Source: Kribbella sp. NBC_01245 (GTDB lineage: Bacteria; Actinomycetota; Actinomycetes; Propionibacteriales; Kribbellaceae). Taken from it: DNA of 64,000 nucleotides. The translations under genes and the position numbers were made by a program. The DNA lies in assembly GCF_036226525.1 (NCBI RefSeq), contig NZ_CP108487.1, positions 3,162,001 to 3,226,000 of the forward strand, given 5' to 3'. A model generated the notes under the pieces. That model ran no database searches. It saw only the letters and a list, made by a program, of their open reading frames with translations, and was not told where the DNA came from. Every line of letters begins with the position of its first letter. The first letter of the stretch is position 1. This document shows positions 25,750-34,241 of the stretch, in pieces.

Positions 25750-26919
25750 GTGCCTGAAAGCAAACTCGTGCGTCTCGCTCGCTCTCTCGCCGCTGTCATG
25801 CTCGTAGCCGGCACCTTGTCCGCCCCGCAGCCCGCGCAGGCGGCCGCGTTCGCGCACCCCGGCGTCCTGGTCAGCCGCGCTCAGCTCGACTTCGTCAGCG
25901 CCAACCTCGGCAACGAACCGTGGAAGTCTGCCTGGGAAGCTCTGCAACGCAGTTCCTATGCCTCCCTGTCCTACACGGCCACGCCCCGCGCCGTCGTGGA
26001 ATGCGGCATGTACGGGGATCCCGACCACGGCTGCTCGGACGAGCGCGAGGACGCCAATGCGGCCTACACACACGCCCTGCAGTGGTACCTCACCAAGGAC
26101 TCCCGTTACGCCAAGAAGGCGATCCAGATCATGGACGCCTGGTCAGCCGTGATCACCGAACACACCGGGAGCAACGCGCCGCTACAGACCGGCTTTGCCG
26201 GCGCCAACTTCTCCCGCGCCGCCGAACTCATCAAGCACACCTACACCGGCTGGACCCAGGCCGGGCGGTTCGCCGGCAAGCTGCGCACCGTGTACCTCCC
26301 GACCGTGATCGCCGGAATGCCCAACCACCAAGGCAACTGGGAACTGATCATGACCGATGCCGCCATCGGCATCGCCGTACACCTCGACGACCGCGCCTCG
26401 TTCGACCGGGCGATCACGACCTGGCACGGCAGGCTGCCCGCCTACATCTACCTCGAGACGGACGGCTCGCTGCCCAAAGCGCCACCGAACAGCAAGCACA
26501 ACACCAAAGCCGAGATCATCGAATACTGGCACGGGCAGACCACGTTCGTGGACGGCCTGACCCAGGAAACCTGCCGCGACTTCGGGCACACCGGATGGGG
26601 ACTCGCCGCCATCTCCCACGTCGCAGAGACCGCCCGCCATCAGGGTGTGGCCCTATTCGGCACGGCCAAGGACCGGCTGCGCTTCGCGATGGAGTTCCAC
26701 GCCCGCCTGCAACTGGGCGCGACGCCGCCCTCGTGGCTGTGCGGCGGAGCCGTCACCCTCGGCCTCGGACCAAACCTCGAAGTCGGCTACAACGCCCTGC
26801 ACCAGCGCTTGGGCTACAACCTGCCCCACACCGAGACATGGGTAAAGCAAAAGCGCCCAGTCGGCCCCGCTCGCTTCCTGGCCTGGGAAACCCTCACCCA
26901 CGCAAACAACCCGCGCTAA
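25750..26919 (+). CDS. Secreted alginate-lyase-family protein
   Basis: The 389-aa product starts at GTG with a signal peptide (LARSLAAVMLVAGTL, cleavage near AQA). The mature part is an alpha-barrel of the alginate lyase family (HPGVLVSRAQLDFV, then GFAGANFSRAAELIKH and NHQGNWELIM, where catalytic Asn/His are expected; ETCRDFGHTGWGLAAIS). Actual substrate may be another uronic-acid polymer. It is divergent from the DksA-like gene. Confidence 0.85.
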   Translation: MPESKLVRLARSLAAVMLVAGTLSAPQPAQAAAFAHPGVLVSRAQLDFVSANLGNEPWKSAWEALQRSSYASLSYTATPRAVVECGMYGDPDHGCSDEREDANAAYTHALQWYLTKDSRYAKKAIQIMDAWSAVITEHTGSNAPLQTGFAGANFSRAAELIKHTYTGWTQAGRFAGKLRTVYLPTVIAGMPNHQGNWELIMTDAAIGIAVHLDDRASFDRAITTWHGRLPAYIYLETDGSLPKAPPNSKHNTKAEIIEYWHGQTTFVDGLTQETCRDFGHTGWGLAAISHVAETARHQGVALFGTAKDRLRFAMEFHARLQLGATPPSWLCGGAVTLGLGPNLEVGYNALHQRLGYNLPHTETWVKQKRPVGPARFLAWETLTHANNPR

Positions 26920-27014
26920 CCCTGGGCTAACCGAGATTGCACAACAGGGCGACCGTCGATCACGTACGACGGCACGGGGGGGAGCCGCGGACTGACCTAA
27001 AACGGGTTCTTTCG

Positions 27015-27365
27015 CTACCACTCAGCAGGCTCTCGCCCGTGGAACAGGCCGCCGGTAGGGCCATCATCGGGCAGCGTGGCCAGCCAGACCGGCGTATTGG
27101 CGCCTTCTGCGGCGGTTCGTTCGGTCTCGCCGTATGCCATGCGGGTGTCCATGCGGCCGGGGGATGCGGCGTTTACGAGGATGCCCGTGCCCGCCAGCTC
27201 ATCCGCCAAGATGCGGGTCAGGGCGTTGAGTCCAGTCTTGGAGACGCGGTAGGCGACGTTGGTCTTACTCATGGTGGAGATCGACCCAAGCTGGCTGGTG
27301 ACGTTTACGATGTGGCCGTAACTGTGCCGTTGCATCTCCGGAATCGCGGCGGCCGGCACTGTCCG
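27015..27365 (-). pseudogene. Headless SDR oxidoreductase (C-terminal part only)
   Basis: The minus-strand frame reads IPEMQRHSYGHIVNVTSQLG, then the catalytic AYRVSKTGLNALTRIL and VNAASPGRMDTRM, all from the second half of a classical SDR. The N-terminal Rossmann half with the cofactor motif is missing; instead the frame runs into an antisense fragment of a phosphotransferase at about 27370-27390. A deletion or insertion joined two broken genes here. Confidence 0.8.
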
Positions 27366-27388
27366 CCCACCCCGCTCCTGGCACAGGT

Positions 27389-27641
27389 GTGGACGCAAGA
27401 TACGTGAACGACGGCATCAGGGCCTTCTTCGCGACCCTGCTGTGTGTGACGTTGACCTACCCGGACACGGCTCAACGAATCAAGCGCACACTCGCGAAGT
27501 TCCTAGAAACACCTACCTACTGGACGCATCGCGACACTCGCCGCAGCCGTGCGATTCCTACGGTTTGTCGACGGCGGAGAGCTGACCGAGCTCGCGGTGC
27601 AAGTTCGGCGCTACGGGCTGGAAATCATCGAGCAGCTCTGA
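27389..27641 (+). pseudogene. Decayed, internally deleted copy of the phosphotransferase at 31.5-32.3 kb
   Basis: The DNA matches 31931-32317 closely at both ends (TACGTGAACGACGGCATC; CGGCGCTACGGGCTGGAAAT) but lacks about 130 bp in the middle, which in the other copy encode the HCDLHWGN catalytic loop, and has frame-breaking changes in the second half. It cannot be functional. Confidence 0.85.
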
Positions 27642-27813
27642 ACGCTCGTCGGCTTGATCGCTCGTGTAACGCCCCGATTCCGTCGGCGTCAATCGACTGG
27701 CCAAGCCTGCGGCGTGAGCGGTACGACTGCACCAGGCCTGGTCGATACCGCAAGTAGCCGCCGGCCTCCAGAGGCTTGTTGACAGGGACGCGCTCGCGAT
27801 TTAAATTACCGAA

Positions 27814-27837
27814 AGGTTATGCAACCTGGAGGTTATG
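27814..27837 (+). promoter_or_regulatory. Probable ArsR operator upstream of the 27839 gene
   Basis: AGGTTATGCAACCT (27814-27827) is an inverted repeat, followed by a third half-site AGGTTATG (27830-27837), 16 bp after the first. It overlaps the ribosome site of the ArsR gene and has the same spacing as the 963-986 operator. Confidence 0.5.
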
Positions 27838-27838
27838 A

Positions 27839-28168
27839 ATGACTCCACAGCTTGACGTGACGTTCGCGGCGCTCGCGGATCCGACTCGGCGGGCCATCCT
27901 CGCGCGGCTGCAACGCGGCGAAGCGTCAGTGACGGAACTGGCCGAGCCGTTCTCGATGACCCAACCTGCGATCTCCAAACACCTCAAGGTGCTGGAGAAG
28001 GCCGGGCTGGTCACCCGCGGCCGGGACGCGCAGCGACGGCCGGTCCGGCTGGAGGCCCGGCCGCTGCGCGACGCCGTCGAATGGCTCGCCGGGTACCGGC
28101 GCTACTGGGCGGAGTCCTTCGAGCGCCTCGACGATCTGCTGGACGAACTACAGGAAGGCAAGTCATGA
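27839..28168 (+). CDS. ArsR-family winged-helix repressor
   Basis: A 109-aa protein with ALADPTRRAILARLQRGEA, TELAEPFSMTQPAISKHLKVLEKAGL and a basic wing. It is paralogous to the regulator at 987 (both have the RGEA(T/S)V segment and no metal-site Cys). CTGGAGG precedes the ATG. Its TGA overlaps the ATG of the next gene (ATGA), so it is co-translated with the TIGR03086 and SRPBCC genes. Confidence 0.92.
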   Translation: MTPQLDVTFAALADPTRRAILARLQRGEASVTELAEPFSMTQPAISKHLKVLEKAGLVTRGRDAQRRPVRLEARPLRDAVEWLAGYRRYWAESFERLDDLLDELQEGKS

Positions 28169-28728
28169 GCGACATCGCCGACCGCTACCGCACCCGTGCG
28201 GACAACTTCGCGGCCGTGATCGCCGCGGTGCGCCCGGACCAGTGGCGCAACCAATCCCCTTGCGCCGACTGGAAAGCCGTCGACGTGGTCCGGCACATCG
28301 TGGACATGCACGAAGTGATGCTGCAGCCGCTGGGCCGGTCGCTGTCCCCCGCGCCGCCGGTCGACGACGACCCGATGGGCGCCTTCAACGCCGCCCGCGC
28401 GGACATCGAGGAAGTGCTCGCCGATCCCGAGGCGGCGCGCGCCGAGGCGCAGACCCCGATGGGAAAGATGCCGGTGGAGGTGCACATCGACGGTGTGGTC
28501 AGCGCCGACATGGTGCTGCACGGATGGGATCTGGCCAAGGCCACCGGGCAGGAGTACACGATCCCGCCGGAGGAGATCGAGCGCGCCGCGGCCATGGAAG
28601 GTGCCATACCGGACGAACTGCTGCGGCCCATCGCGTTCGGGCCCCGGGTGGCCGTCCCGGACGACGCGACACCGCAGGACAAGCTGCTCGCGTTCATCGG
28701 CCGAGATCCGAACTGGAGGCCCGCGTGA
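28165..28728 (+). CDS. TIGR03086-family (DinB/maleylpyruvate-isomerase-like) metal-binding protein
   Basis: This 187-aa protein has the four-helix DinB-like fold start (YRTRADNFAAVIAAV, QSPCADWKAVDVVRHIVDMHEVML) with His residues for a metal site (His46, His50) and a third in VLHGWDLAKATG. These proteins are thiol- or metal-dependent enzymes of mostly unknown substrate. It is linked by 4-bp overlaps to the genes on both sides. Confidence 0.88.
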   Translation: MSDIADRYRTRADNFAAVIAAVRPDQWRNQSPCADWKAVDVVRHIVDMHEVMLQPLGRSLSPAPPVDDDPMGAFNAARADIEEVLADPEAARAEAQTPMGKMPVEVHIDGVVSADMVLHGWDLAKATGQEYTIPPEEIERAAAMEGAIPDELLRPIAFGPRVAVPDDATPQDKLLAFIGRDPNWRPA

Positions 28729-29201
28729 ACACCTTGGACGTCGTCGCATCAGGTGAGCGGGAGATCGTCATCACCCGCGAGTTCGCCGCGCCACGCGAGC
28801 TGGTGTTCGACGCGCTGACCAAACCGGAACTGCTGATGCGCTGGCACGGCGCCCGCGGCTGGAACCTCGTCGAATGCGAGATCGACCTGCGCGAGGGCGG
28901 CTCCTGGCGGCATGTTTCCCATGGCCCGGACGGTCAGACCATGGCCATGAGCGGCGTCTACCGCGTGATCGTCGTACCGGAACGCCTTGTCACCACACAA
29001 CTTCACGAGTGCGAGGACACCGAGGGCAAGGAACACCTCGTCACCACCACACTGTCCGAAAAGGACGGTCGAACTCTGTTGCGTTCCGTCACGCTCTACC
29101 CGACGCGCGAGATCCGCGACGCCGTGGCCCGTTCCGAGATGCGCCGCGGCACCGCCGAGAGTTATGTGATGCTCGACGAGCTTCTGGCGAATCGGGGGTA
29201 A
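28725..29201 (+). CDS. SRPBCC (AHSA1)-domain protein
   Basis: The 158-aa protein has the AHSA1 pattern ITREFAAPRELVFDALTKPELLMRW and the closing helix RGTAESYVMLDELL. It starts at GTG inside the preceding stop (GTGA) and completes an ArsR-TIGR03086-SRPBCC operon. Role in ligand binding or stress is inferred from family only. Confidence 0.9.
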   Translation: MNTLDVVASGEREIVITREFAAPRELVFDALTKPELLMRWHGARGWNLVECEIDLREGGSWRHVSHGPDGQTMAMSGVYRVIVVPERLVTTQLHECEDTEGKEHLVTTTLSEKDGRTLLRSVTLYPTREIRDAVARSEMRRGTAESYVMLDELLANRG

Positions 29202-29230
29202 GGCCGAGATTCGTCCTCTAGGTTGACGGC

Positions 29231-29702
29231 ATGGATGACAGTTCCAGGGAAGTCGGGGCATTCGGGTGGCGTGTTGTCACCGACGACAAGCACGCAACCG
29301 TGCACGACGAGACCGGAGCGGTCCAGGCGCGCATCGAACGGACGAAGACGACGACCTTCACCGGATTCCAGGCGGGATGGGTCGAGCAGGGCGCGACCAC
29401 ACCGATGCACCTCCCGGACGGAACCGTGTCGATCGTCAACGGGATGAAGGCCGCGATGCGCCGATCGAAGCACAACGGGCACGCGGTCGTGCGTGGCCGG
29501 CGGTACGAATTCGTACACGAGTCAGGACGCCGGTCCGGGCTGCTGCGCGACGGCCGGCGGATCGCCGACCTGCGGCGTACCGGGTTCCGGACGATCAAAC
29601 CGGTCGCGGTCACGGTCCGATCCGAGATCGACCGGACCGACCAGCTCATGATCGTGGTGGCCCAGCAGTGCATCCGGGCCGGCCGTGACGGCGCCATCTC
29701 CG
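29231..29702 (+). pseudogene. Hypothetical protein fused to a broken integrase
   Basis: From ATG 29231 about 157 codons encode an unrecognised protein rich in beta-strand-like segments (FGWRVVTDDKHATVHD, YEFVHESGRRSGLLRDG, DQLMIVVAQQCIRAGR). Without a stop, the frame then reads into integrase sequence (TTRMHAYIVVSLLTGART), ending at 29998. The fusion point (~29700) is where the host gene lost its natural end. Whether the N-terminal part still folds is unknown. Confidence 0.55.
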
Positions 29703-30309
29703 CCGTCTTGGACGCCGCAGCCACAACGCGAATGCACGCCTACATTGTCGTGTCGCTCCTCACCGGAGCCCGCACAGAAGAGATGCGGGCGCCTACCTGG
29801 GATCGGGTTGACCTCAAGGGCGCACCGCACGCCGATCCGCCTCGGCCGTCATCGATTGATGTCTGGCATTCAGTCCGCGATGGCCGCGACACGAAGACGA
29901 CGAAATCGCGCCGGACACTGCGCCTCGTAGCGCGCTGTGTGGAGGTCCTGACCGAGCACGCGGCACAGCAGGAGATCGACCGAGCAATTTGCCGGTAAGA
30001 AGTGGCAGCATCACGACCTGGTCTTCGCCACCGGCGTCGGCACCGACCTGGACGCGGCCAACGTCCGGCGGGAGTTCCGACGAGTAGTTGCCCTGACTCC
30101 GGGGGTTGAACAGCAAGGACTGGACGCCGCGCGAGCTGCGGCACAGCTTCGTCTCGTTGCTCAGTGCTCACGGGGTCGGCATCGAGATCTCGCTCCTGGT
30201 CGGCCACAAGAGCACTCAGGTCACCGAGGTCGTCTACCGCCACGAGCTGCGTCCGGTGCTCACTGAAAGAGCGGATGCGATGGACCAGGTACTGCCCCGG
30301 GAACGGTAG
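29703..30309 (+). pseudogene. Broken tyrosine recombinase (integrase)
   Basis: Three pieces in different frames make the catalytic domain of a phage/ICE-type tyrosine integrase: SLLTGARTEEMRA (box I Arg) with DTKTTKSRRTL to 29998; then +1 frame KKWQHHDLVFATGVG, LDAANVRREFRRV; then DWTPRELRHSFVSLLS (H-x-x-R box), LVGHKSTQVTEVVYRHEL with the catalytic Tyr to 30309. The N-terminal arm- and core-binding domains are absent. It sits 158 bp from a tRNA 3' end, as integrases usually do beside an att site. Confidence 0.85.
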
Positions 30310-30467
30310 TCACTCCAACCTTGCGCCCTGCCTGCACAAACTCGACTTCAGTTGGCATGGGTGGGGAGGCAAATCGAGAGGCAACCGCAGTGCACCTTGG
30401 TGGATAACCCTGGACGTCAACGGACGGGTTTCAAGTTGCACGTCGGCTGTGACCACGGGCCGGAAAT

Positions 30468-30513
30468 CCATGGCATGGAAGAGGTCAGGGGTTCGAATTC
30501 CCTAAGCTCCACC
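30468..30513 (+). repeat. tRNA-Ala 3' half, att-like site 1
   Basis: The sequence contains an anticodon-arm remnant with GGC, the AGGTC variable loop, a full T-arm (AGGGG TTCGAAT TCCCT) and the acceptor strand AAGCTCCACC, matching the 3' end of tRNA-Ala. The D-arm half is missing. A strong terminator follows, so this side keeps the original tRNA downstream DNA. A near-identical fragment lies inverted at 32479-32522. Confidence 0.8.
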
Positions 30514-30520
30514 GGAGGTC

Positions 30521-30555
30521 AGAGGCCCTTTCCCGGGTAGGGAAAGGGCCTCTTT
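30521..30555 (+). terminator. Strong terminator after the tRNA 3' fragment
   Basis: Perfect 14-bp arms (30521-30534, 30540-30553) with a 5-nt loop, followed by TT. It is typical of the hairpin that follows a tRNA gene. Confidence 0.85.
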
Positions 30556-30584
30556 CATGACCTGAGCGAAAGGAGCAACGCGAT

Positions 30585-30785
30585 ATGACGATCCTTGAAC
30601 AACTGGCCACCACCGATGAGGCCTACATCGCCGACATGATCGAGGCTCGGCGCAAGTCGGCGCCTGAGCGTGAGGGACCTGACGGCACACTGGTGGGGTG
30701 GAACAACAAGTCAAGCTGGGACAACTGGGCCCAGAAGCCAAAACCATTCAAGAAGAAGACGGTCTACTTCCGTAAGAAGAACTAG
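30585..30785 (+). CDS. 66-aa peptide, candidate cyclophane-type RiPP precursor (orphan)
   Basis: AAAGGAG precedes ATG 30585. The first ~30 residues are acidic and helical (leader-like: LEQLATTDEAYIADMIEARR). The last 28 are basic and aromatic, with repeated aromatic-x-polar triplets WNN, WDN, WAQ, FKK and FRK (Trp39, Trp45, Trp48, Phe55, Phe62). Such triplets are the modification sites in radical-SAM cyclophane (triceptide) peptides. No radical-SAM gene is in the window, so the assignment rests on composition only. It precedes a pentapeptide-repeat gene and a phosphotransferase. Confidence 0.5.
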   Translation: MTILEQLATTDEAYIADMIEARRKSAPEREGPDGTLVGWNNKSSWDNWAQKPKPFKKKTVYFRKKN

Positions 30786-30820
30786 TCGGCGTTCCTAGTC
30801 ATCCTGATGATCGGGTATCG

Positions 30821-31495
30821 ATGGAGTTAGAAAAGTACGGACTCGCGCAGGTGCTGAAGCCACATATCGACGAGGCCGAATTGCGCCAAATCGACAGCCT
30901 GGAAGGCGACGGATCGCTGGCAGACTTCGACTACGCAGACAGGGCTGTTCGCCATCTGGTGGTGACGGAACGGACCTTGGTGGGCGGTCGACTGTCGAAG
31001 ATCGACGCTGAGCGCGTGACCTTCGATCGCGTCGCGCTCCAGTCTGTGCTGATCGAACAATGTGTGTTGGCGTCGAGCGATTGGATGGACTGCACTCTGT
31101 CCCGCGTGGTGTTCCGCAACTGCAAGATCCTGGGTGCCAACTTCATCGAGAACAAGTGGGCCAGCGTCGTCTTTCAGAGTTGTCGACTCGAGTACACAAC
31201 CTTTGACTCAGTACAGGCGACTGCCCCGATAGTCTTCATCGATACCCGACTCAAGGACGTTACCTTCCGGGGGTCGGAGTTCCCCGCAGGTCACATGTCA
31301 CGCTGCACGTTGCAGAACGTTGAGTTCGACGGCGGCATCTATACAGGGTTCGACTTCCGCGGCAACGATCTGTCCACCATCCGCGGAGCCGGCAACTTGA
31401 ACGGCATTTTGGTCACCCCTGTACAGCGACAAGAGCTTGCCGAGGCTCTCGTGTCGGAACTCGACCTGCGCTATCCCGACAGGAACGGTCAGTGA
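30821..31495 (+). CDS. Pentapeptide-repeat protein
   Basis: The 224-aa protein has degenerate A(D/N)LxF-type repeats over residues ~45-200 (VTFDRVALQSVLIEQCVL, CKILGANFIENKW, VTFRGSEFPAG, YTGFDFRGNDLSTI), forming a right-handed quadrilateral helix. Some such proteins mimic DNA and protect gyrase, others act in peptide pathways; neither can be decided here. It starts 35 bp after the 66-aa peptide and its TGA overlaps the GTG of the phosphotransferase. Confidence 0.82.
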   Translation: MELEKYGLAQVLKPHIDEAELRQIDSLEGDGSLADFDYADRAVRHLVVTERTLVGGRLSKIDAERVTFDRVALQSVLIEQCVLASSDWMDCTLSRVVFRNCKILGANFIENKWASVVFQSCRLEYTTFDSVQATAPIVFIDTRLKDVTFRGSEFPAGHMSRCTLQNVEFDGGIYTGFDFRGNDLSTIRGAGNLNGILVTPVQRQELAEALVSELDLRYPDRNGQ

Positions 31496-32314
31496 CCGAC
31501 GACGGGCGGCGGCGGCGCGCCTGGATGGAAGGCCACCTGGACTGGGCGGCACAAGAGTTCGGCGTCGAGCGAGTGGGCACACCAGTTCATATCGCGCTTC
31601 CACTCGGTTGGTTGCCACGTCACAGATGCAGGCGAGGACGCTTGGCTGCGTGTGGTGTACGACGACCCCGAATGGGGCGACGGCGACTACCTTGACCGCA
31701 ACGTAGCGGCCAACGAGATCCACGGCGTCCCGAAGCCTACGGTCAAACGGTGGAGTGAGTGGAAGGACAACGGCCGCAGGATTCGCGGCGAGGTCAGCAC
31801 CTTTGTTGCCGATGCAGCCATCTCCTCCGGCATGACTCCCACTGCGGAACCGCCACTGTCCGAGCAATGGCTTAACGACCTTGACCAGGCCTTACAGGCG
31901 CTGTCTACGCACCCTGTTCCTGATGGCGGGATGGACGCGGGTTACGTGAACGACGGCATCACTGCCTTCTTCGGCATCGACGTAAATGTCGCCTCGGTGC
32001 CGTGGACGGCGGCGCATTGCGACCTGCACTGGGGCAACCTCACGGCCCCACGGCTCTTCATCCTCGACTGGGAGACATGGGGCCGAGCACCAGCGGGGTA
32101 CGACGCCGCCAGCCTGCTGTGCGCAACGCTGACGCACCCGGATACTGCCCAACGAATCCAAGGCGCGCTCGCAAAATTCCTGGACACGCCAACCGGACGT
32201 ATCGCGTCGCTCGCCGCGGCTGTGCGGTTCCTCCGGTTCGCCGACAACGGAGAGCTGACAGAGCTCGCCCTTCCAGTTCGGCGCTACGGGCTGGAAATCA
32301 TCGAACAGCTCTGA
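31492..32314 (+). pseudogene. Aminoglycoside-phosphotransferase-like kinase with an N-terminal frameshift
   Basis: GTG 31492 opens the frame (WMEGHLDWAAQEFGVERVGTP). Near 31580-31600 the protein continues only in the +1 frame (RFHSVGCHVTDAGEDAWLRVVYDDPEWG), which then runs intact to 32314 with the APH catalytic loop HCDLHWGN and the metal-binding LDWETWG. A single-base change, or a sequencing error, splits the gene. A shorter product from GTG 31652 would lack the N-lobe start. A decayed duplicate is at 27389-27641. Confidence 0.8.
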
Positions 32315-32443
32315 ACGTGGCCGGACAGGCCCGAGCGGTCACGCCAGCCTGAGCGTGCCCGCAGCCGAGCGCGGGCCGCGACGGAGGAGCGGCGGACTGG
32401 GAGCAGGCGACGTAGGAGCCCGCGCGGGGCTGGTCGTACAAGC

Positions 32444-32471
32444 AAAAACCGGCCCCTATGCGGAAGGCCGG
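32444..32471 (-). terminator. Terminator following the inverted tRNA 3' fragment
   Basis: On the minus strand GGCCGG...CCGGCC arms (32466-32471, 32449-32454) are followed by TTTTT (32448-32444), 8 nt after the tRNA fragment end. Confidence 0.7.
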
Positions 32472-32476
32472 CTGAT

Positions 32477-32522
32477 TGTGGAGCTTAGGGGATTCGAACC
32501 CCTGACCTCTTCCATGCCATGG
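32477..32522 (-). repeat. tRNA-Ala 3' half, att-like site 2 (inverted)
   Basis: On the minus strand this repeats 43 of 44 bases of the fragment at 30468-30511, from CCATGGCATGG to GCTCCA; the one difference restores a perfect T-stem (C for T). The 5' half of the tRNA is absent here too. Inverted rather than direct orientation is not what a single integration event gives. Confidence 0.8.
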
Positions 32523-32974
32523 GCGCTGGTCACCTACTGCTTGCACGCTCGACCAGGGCAGATCGCAACCATACAAGGCGATTGCGGCCGCTGGTTGATG
32601 CGCGTTACGCACTGTTGGATGCGGTTGTTACGCGGGTGCGACTCCCAAAACTCTCCCACCGGGCAGCGAGGTTTAAGTTCGACCTAACCCCATCCTCGAC
32701 CGTCCGTGGTCGTCCGTGGGAGCCGTGGCCAGCTTTGCCGGTACCCCTCCGGTCACCGATGAACAGGGGCGAACTGCAACCACGCCTCCTCGTTGCGAAC
32801 TCGGGGCAACAGAGCCACCGTCGATTACTCCAGGCTCTGCTGAGGTCGTGGCTGGTATACCGTGGCCGGTCCCGGTTGCTCTGGTTGCTGCACTTTACTG
32901 CTGCACCCACAGAGCGCGAGATCCTAGCGCTGTTTGACACCCACGTGTCAAGCGGATCCGTCACGGCGCCAGGT

Positions 32975-33460
32975 TCACGTGGATGGGCCGGCGTCGAACC
33001 CCTGCGGCACCTCCACGTGCAGATCTCGGTAAACCCCAGCGACCTCAGCGCGAGCGGCTTGAACCATACGGATCGCCTCGACGGTGGCGCTGAGAGCTGC
33101 TTGGCGGCGCGTGTTGGTCGGGTCCGCATCATCGGACTCCGTCAGGGCGAGTTCTTTGATTCGGCCTGTCAGTTGTGCGTTGCTGTTGGCCCAGGCGAAG
33201 AGGGCATCTCTCAGGCTCTGCTGGGAGGCGGGCTCGACCGCCTCGATGAGGCCAGCCTTCAATAGTTGCGCGACGTCGGGAGGGTTCACGCTGGGGGGTA
33301 GCAGCATCCCCCTGGTCACATGGACTTCCCTGACAAGCCACTCGGTCTCGGATGGAACAGTCCACGCCGGTCGGACATGCGGGATCTCCTCGGGTGTCAG
33401 CATTTGGCGTGGATGGAGCAGGATGGATGCCGCCGTGACCCGGTATCGAGTGTCAGCCAT
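32975..33460 (-). CDS. Hypothetical protein
   Basis: A 161-aa product starting MADTRYRVTAASILLHPRQM, mixed charge, no signal peptide or membrane segment, with an Ala-rich helical C-terminal half (RRQAALSATVEAIRMVQAARAEVAG). I recognise no family. It has an actinobacterial-like codon pattern but lies alone between scar regions, so it may be cargo of the degraded element. Confidence 0.5.
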   Translation of the reverse strand: MADTRYRVTAASILLHPRQMLTPEEIPHVRPAWTVPSETEWLVREVHVTRGMLLPPSVNPPDVAQLLKAGLIEAVEPASQQSLRDALFAWANSNAQLTGRIKELALTESDDADPTNTRRQAALSATVEAIRMVQAARAEVAGVYRDLHVEVPQGFDAGPST

Positions 33461-34241
33461 GGTTCCTCAACTCCTCGGGACGCACCATAGATCGCCGATA
33501 CACCGGCGCGATATCGAGTGCAACCAGCTGACAGTTAGGTGTCAAGGGCGCGGGCAGTCCTCCCGCATCGCCCCGATAGCCGCCGACCTTAGGTTCGGTT
33601 CGGTGCGGGTCAGGGGCGAGCTTGCTCGATCGCTGAGCGACGCCGGAGGCGCGCCTTGAGCGCGTACCGGGCCGAACCGCACTTCCCATGATCGCTAGCG
33701 GGGCGATGCGGGAGCCAAGGGTCAGACGGCAAACCACGTCAGCAGCGGACATGGTTTGCCGGCCTCCGGGATGAGCGGTACATCGACAGGGCGTCGATCG
33801 TTGATGGAGAGTTCTGCTGTCTTCGACCGGCACCTCGTTGGCACGTGCGCGCCAAGCCAACGGGGAACGGGATCGATGAGCCTTTAGGCGAGGAGCCCCT
33901 AGGGCTGCCCCGCTCCCCCCGGTCCTATGGTGGCGGCGCGCATTCGGGCCCCCGGGGCCCGTCTTGAAGACGTAGAGAAAGTTGTCAGGAGGTCGGGAGA
34001 ACAACCGCGAGGTTCTCGATATCGGCCGACGATGTGTCGTCTCCGCAGTCGCGAGACCATCTGCCTTGCCGGGCATGTTTGAGTAGCCACTTAAGGACAC
34101 CGCCGACGATGCACAGCGAGACTCGGCCAAGCGTGCTGCAAAGTGGCGGGAGGCGAGAGCTTCTCCCGAACTTCTCCCGCAGGCCCCACCAACGAAAACA
34201 GGCCAGGGGCGAAAGTGCCTCCTGGCCTGCGAGTACTGCTG
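33461..34241. other. Gap of ~780 nt with no supported gene
   Basis: Both strands have long open frames only because of GC bias; none shows a recognisable domain. The single clear structure is a hairpin at 34199-34229. Confidence 0.5.
34195..34229 (-). terminator. Hairpin with T-run on the minus strand
   Basis: Arms CAGGCCAGG (34199-34207) and CCTGGCCTG (34221-34229), with an inner GGC/GCC pair; AAAA at 34195-34198 gives a T-run on the minus strand. Confidence 0.55.

Larger units (their letters stand above)
32315..32974. other. Non-coding scar region
   Basis: 660 nt without a convincing gene. It contains the second tRNA-Ala 3' fragment with its own terminator on the minus strand and then att-flanking sequence (GTGACCA also precedes the first fragment). 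Confidence 0.6.

Noticed and set aside
32477..32522. Complete tRNA gene
   Set aside because: T-arm and acceptor 3' strand are present but there is no D-arm or 5' acceptor strand, so it is only a 3' fragment; the same holds at 30468-30513.
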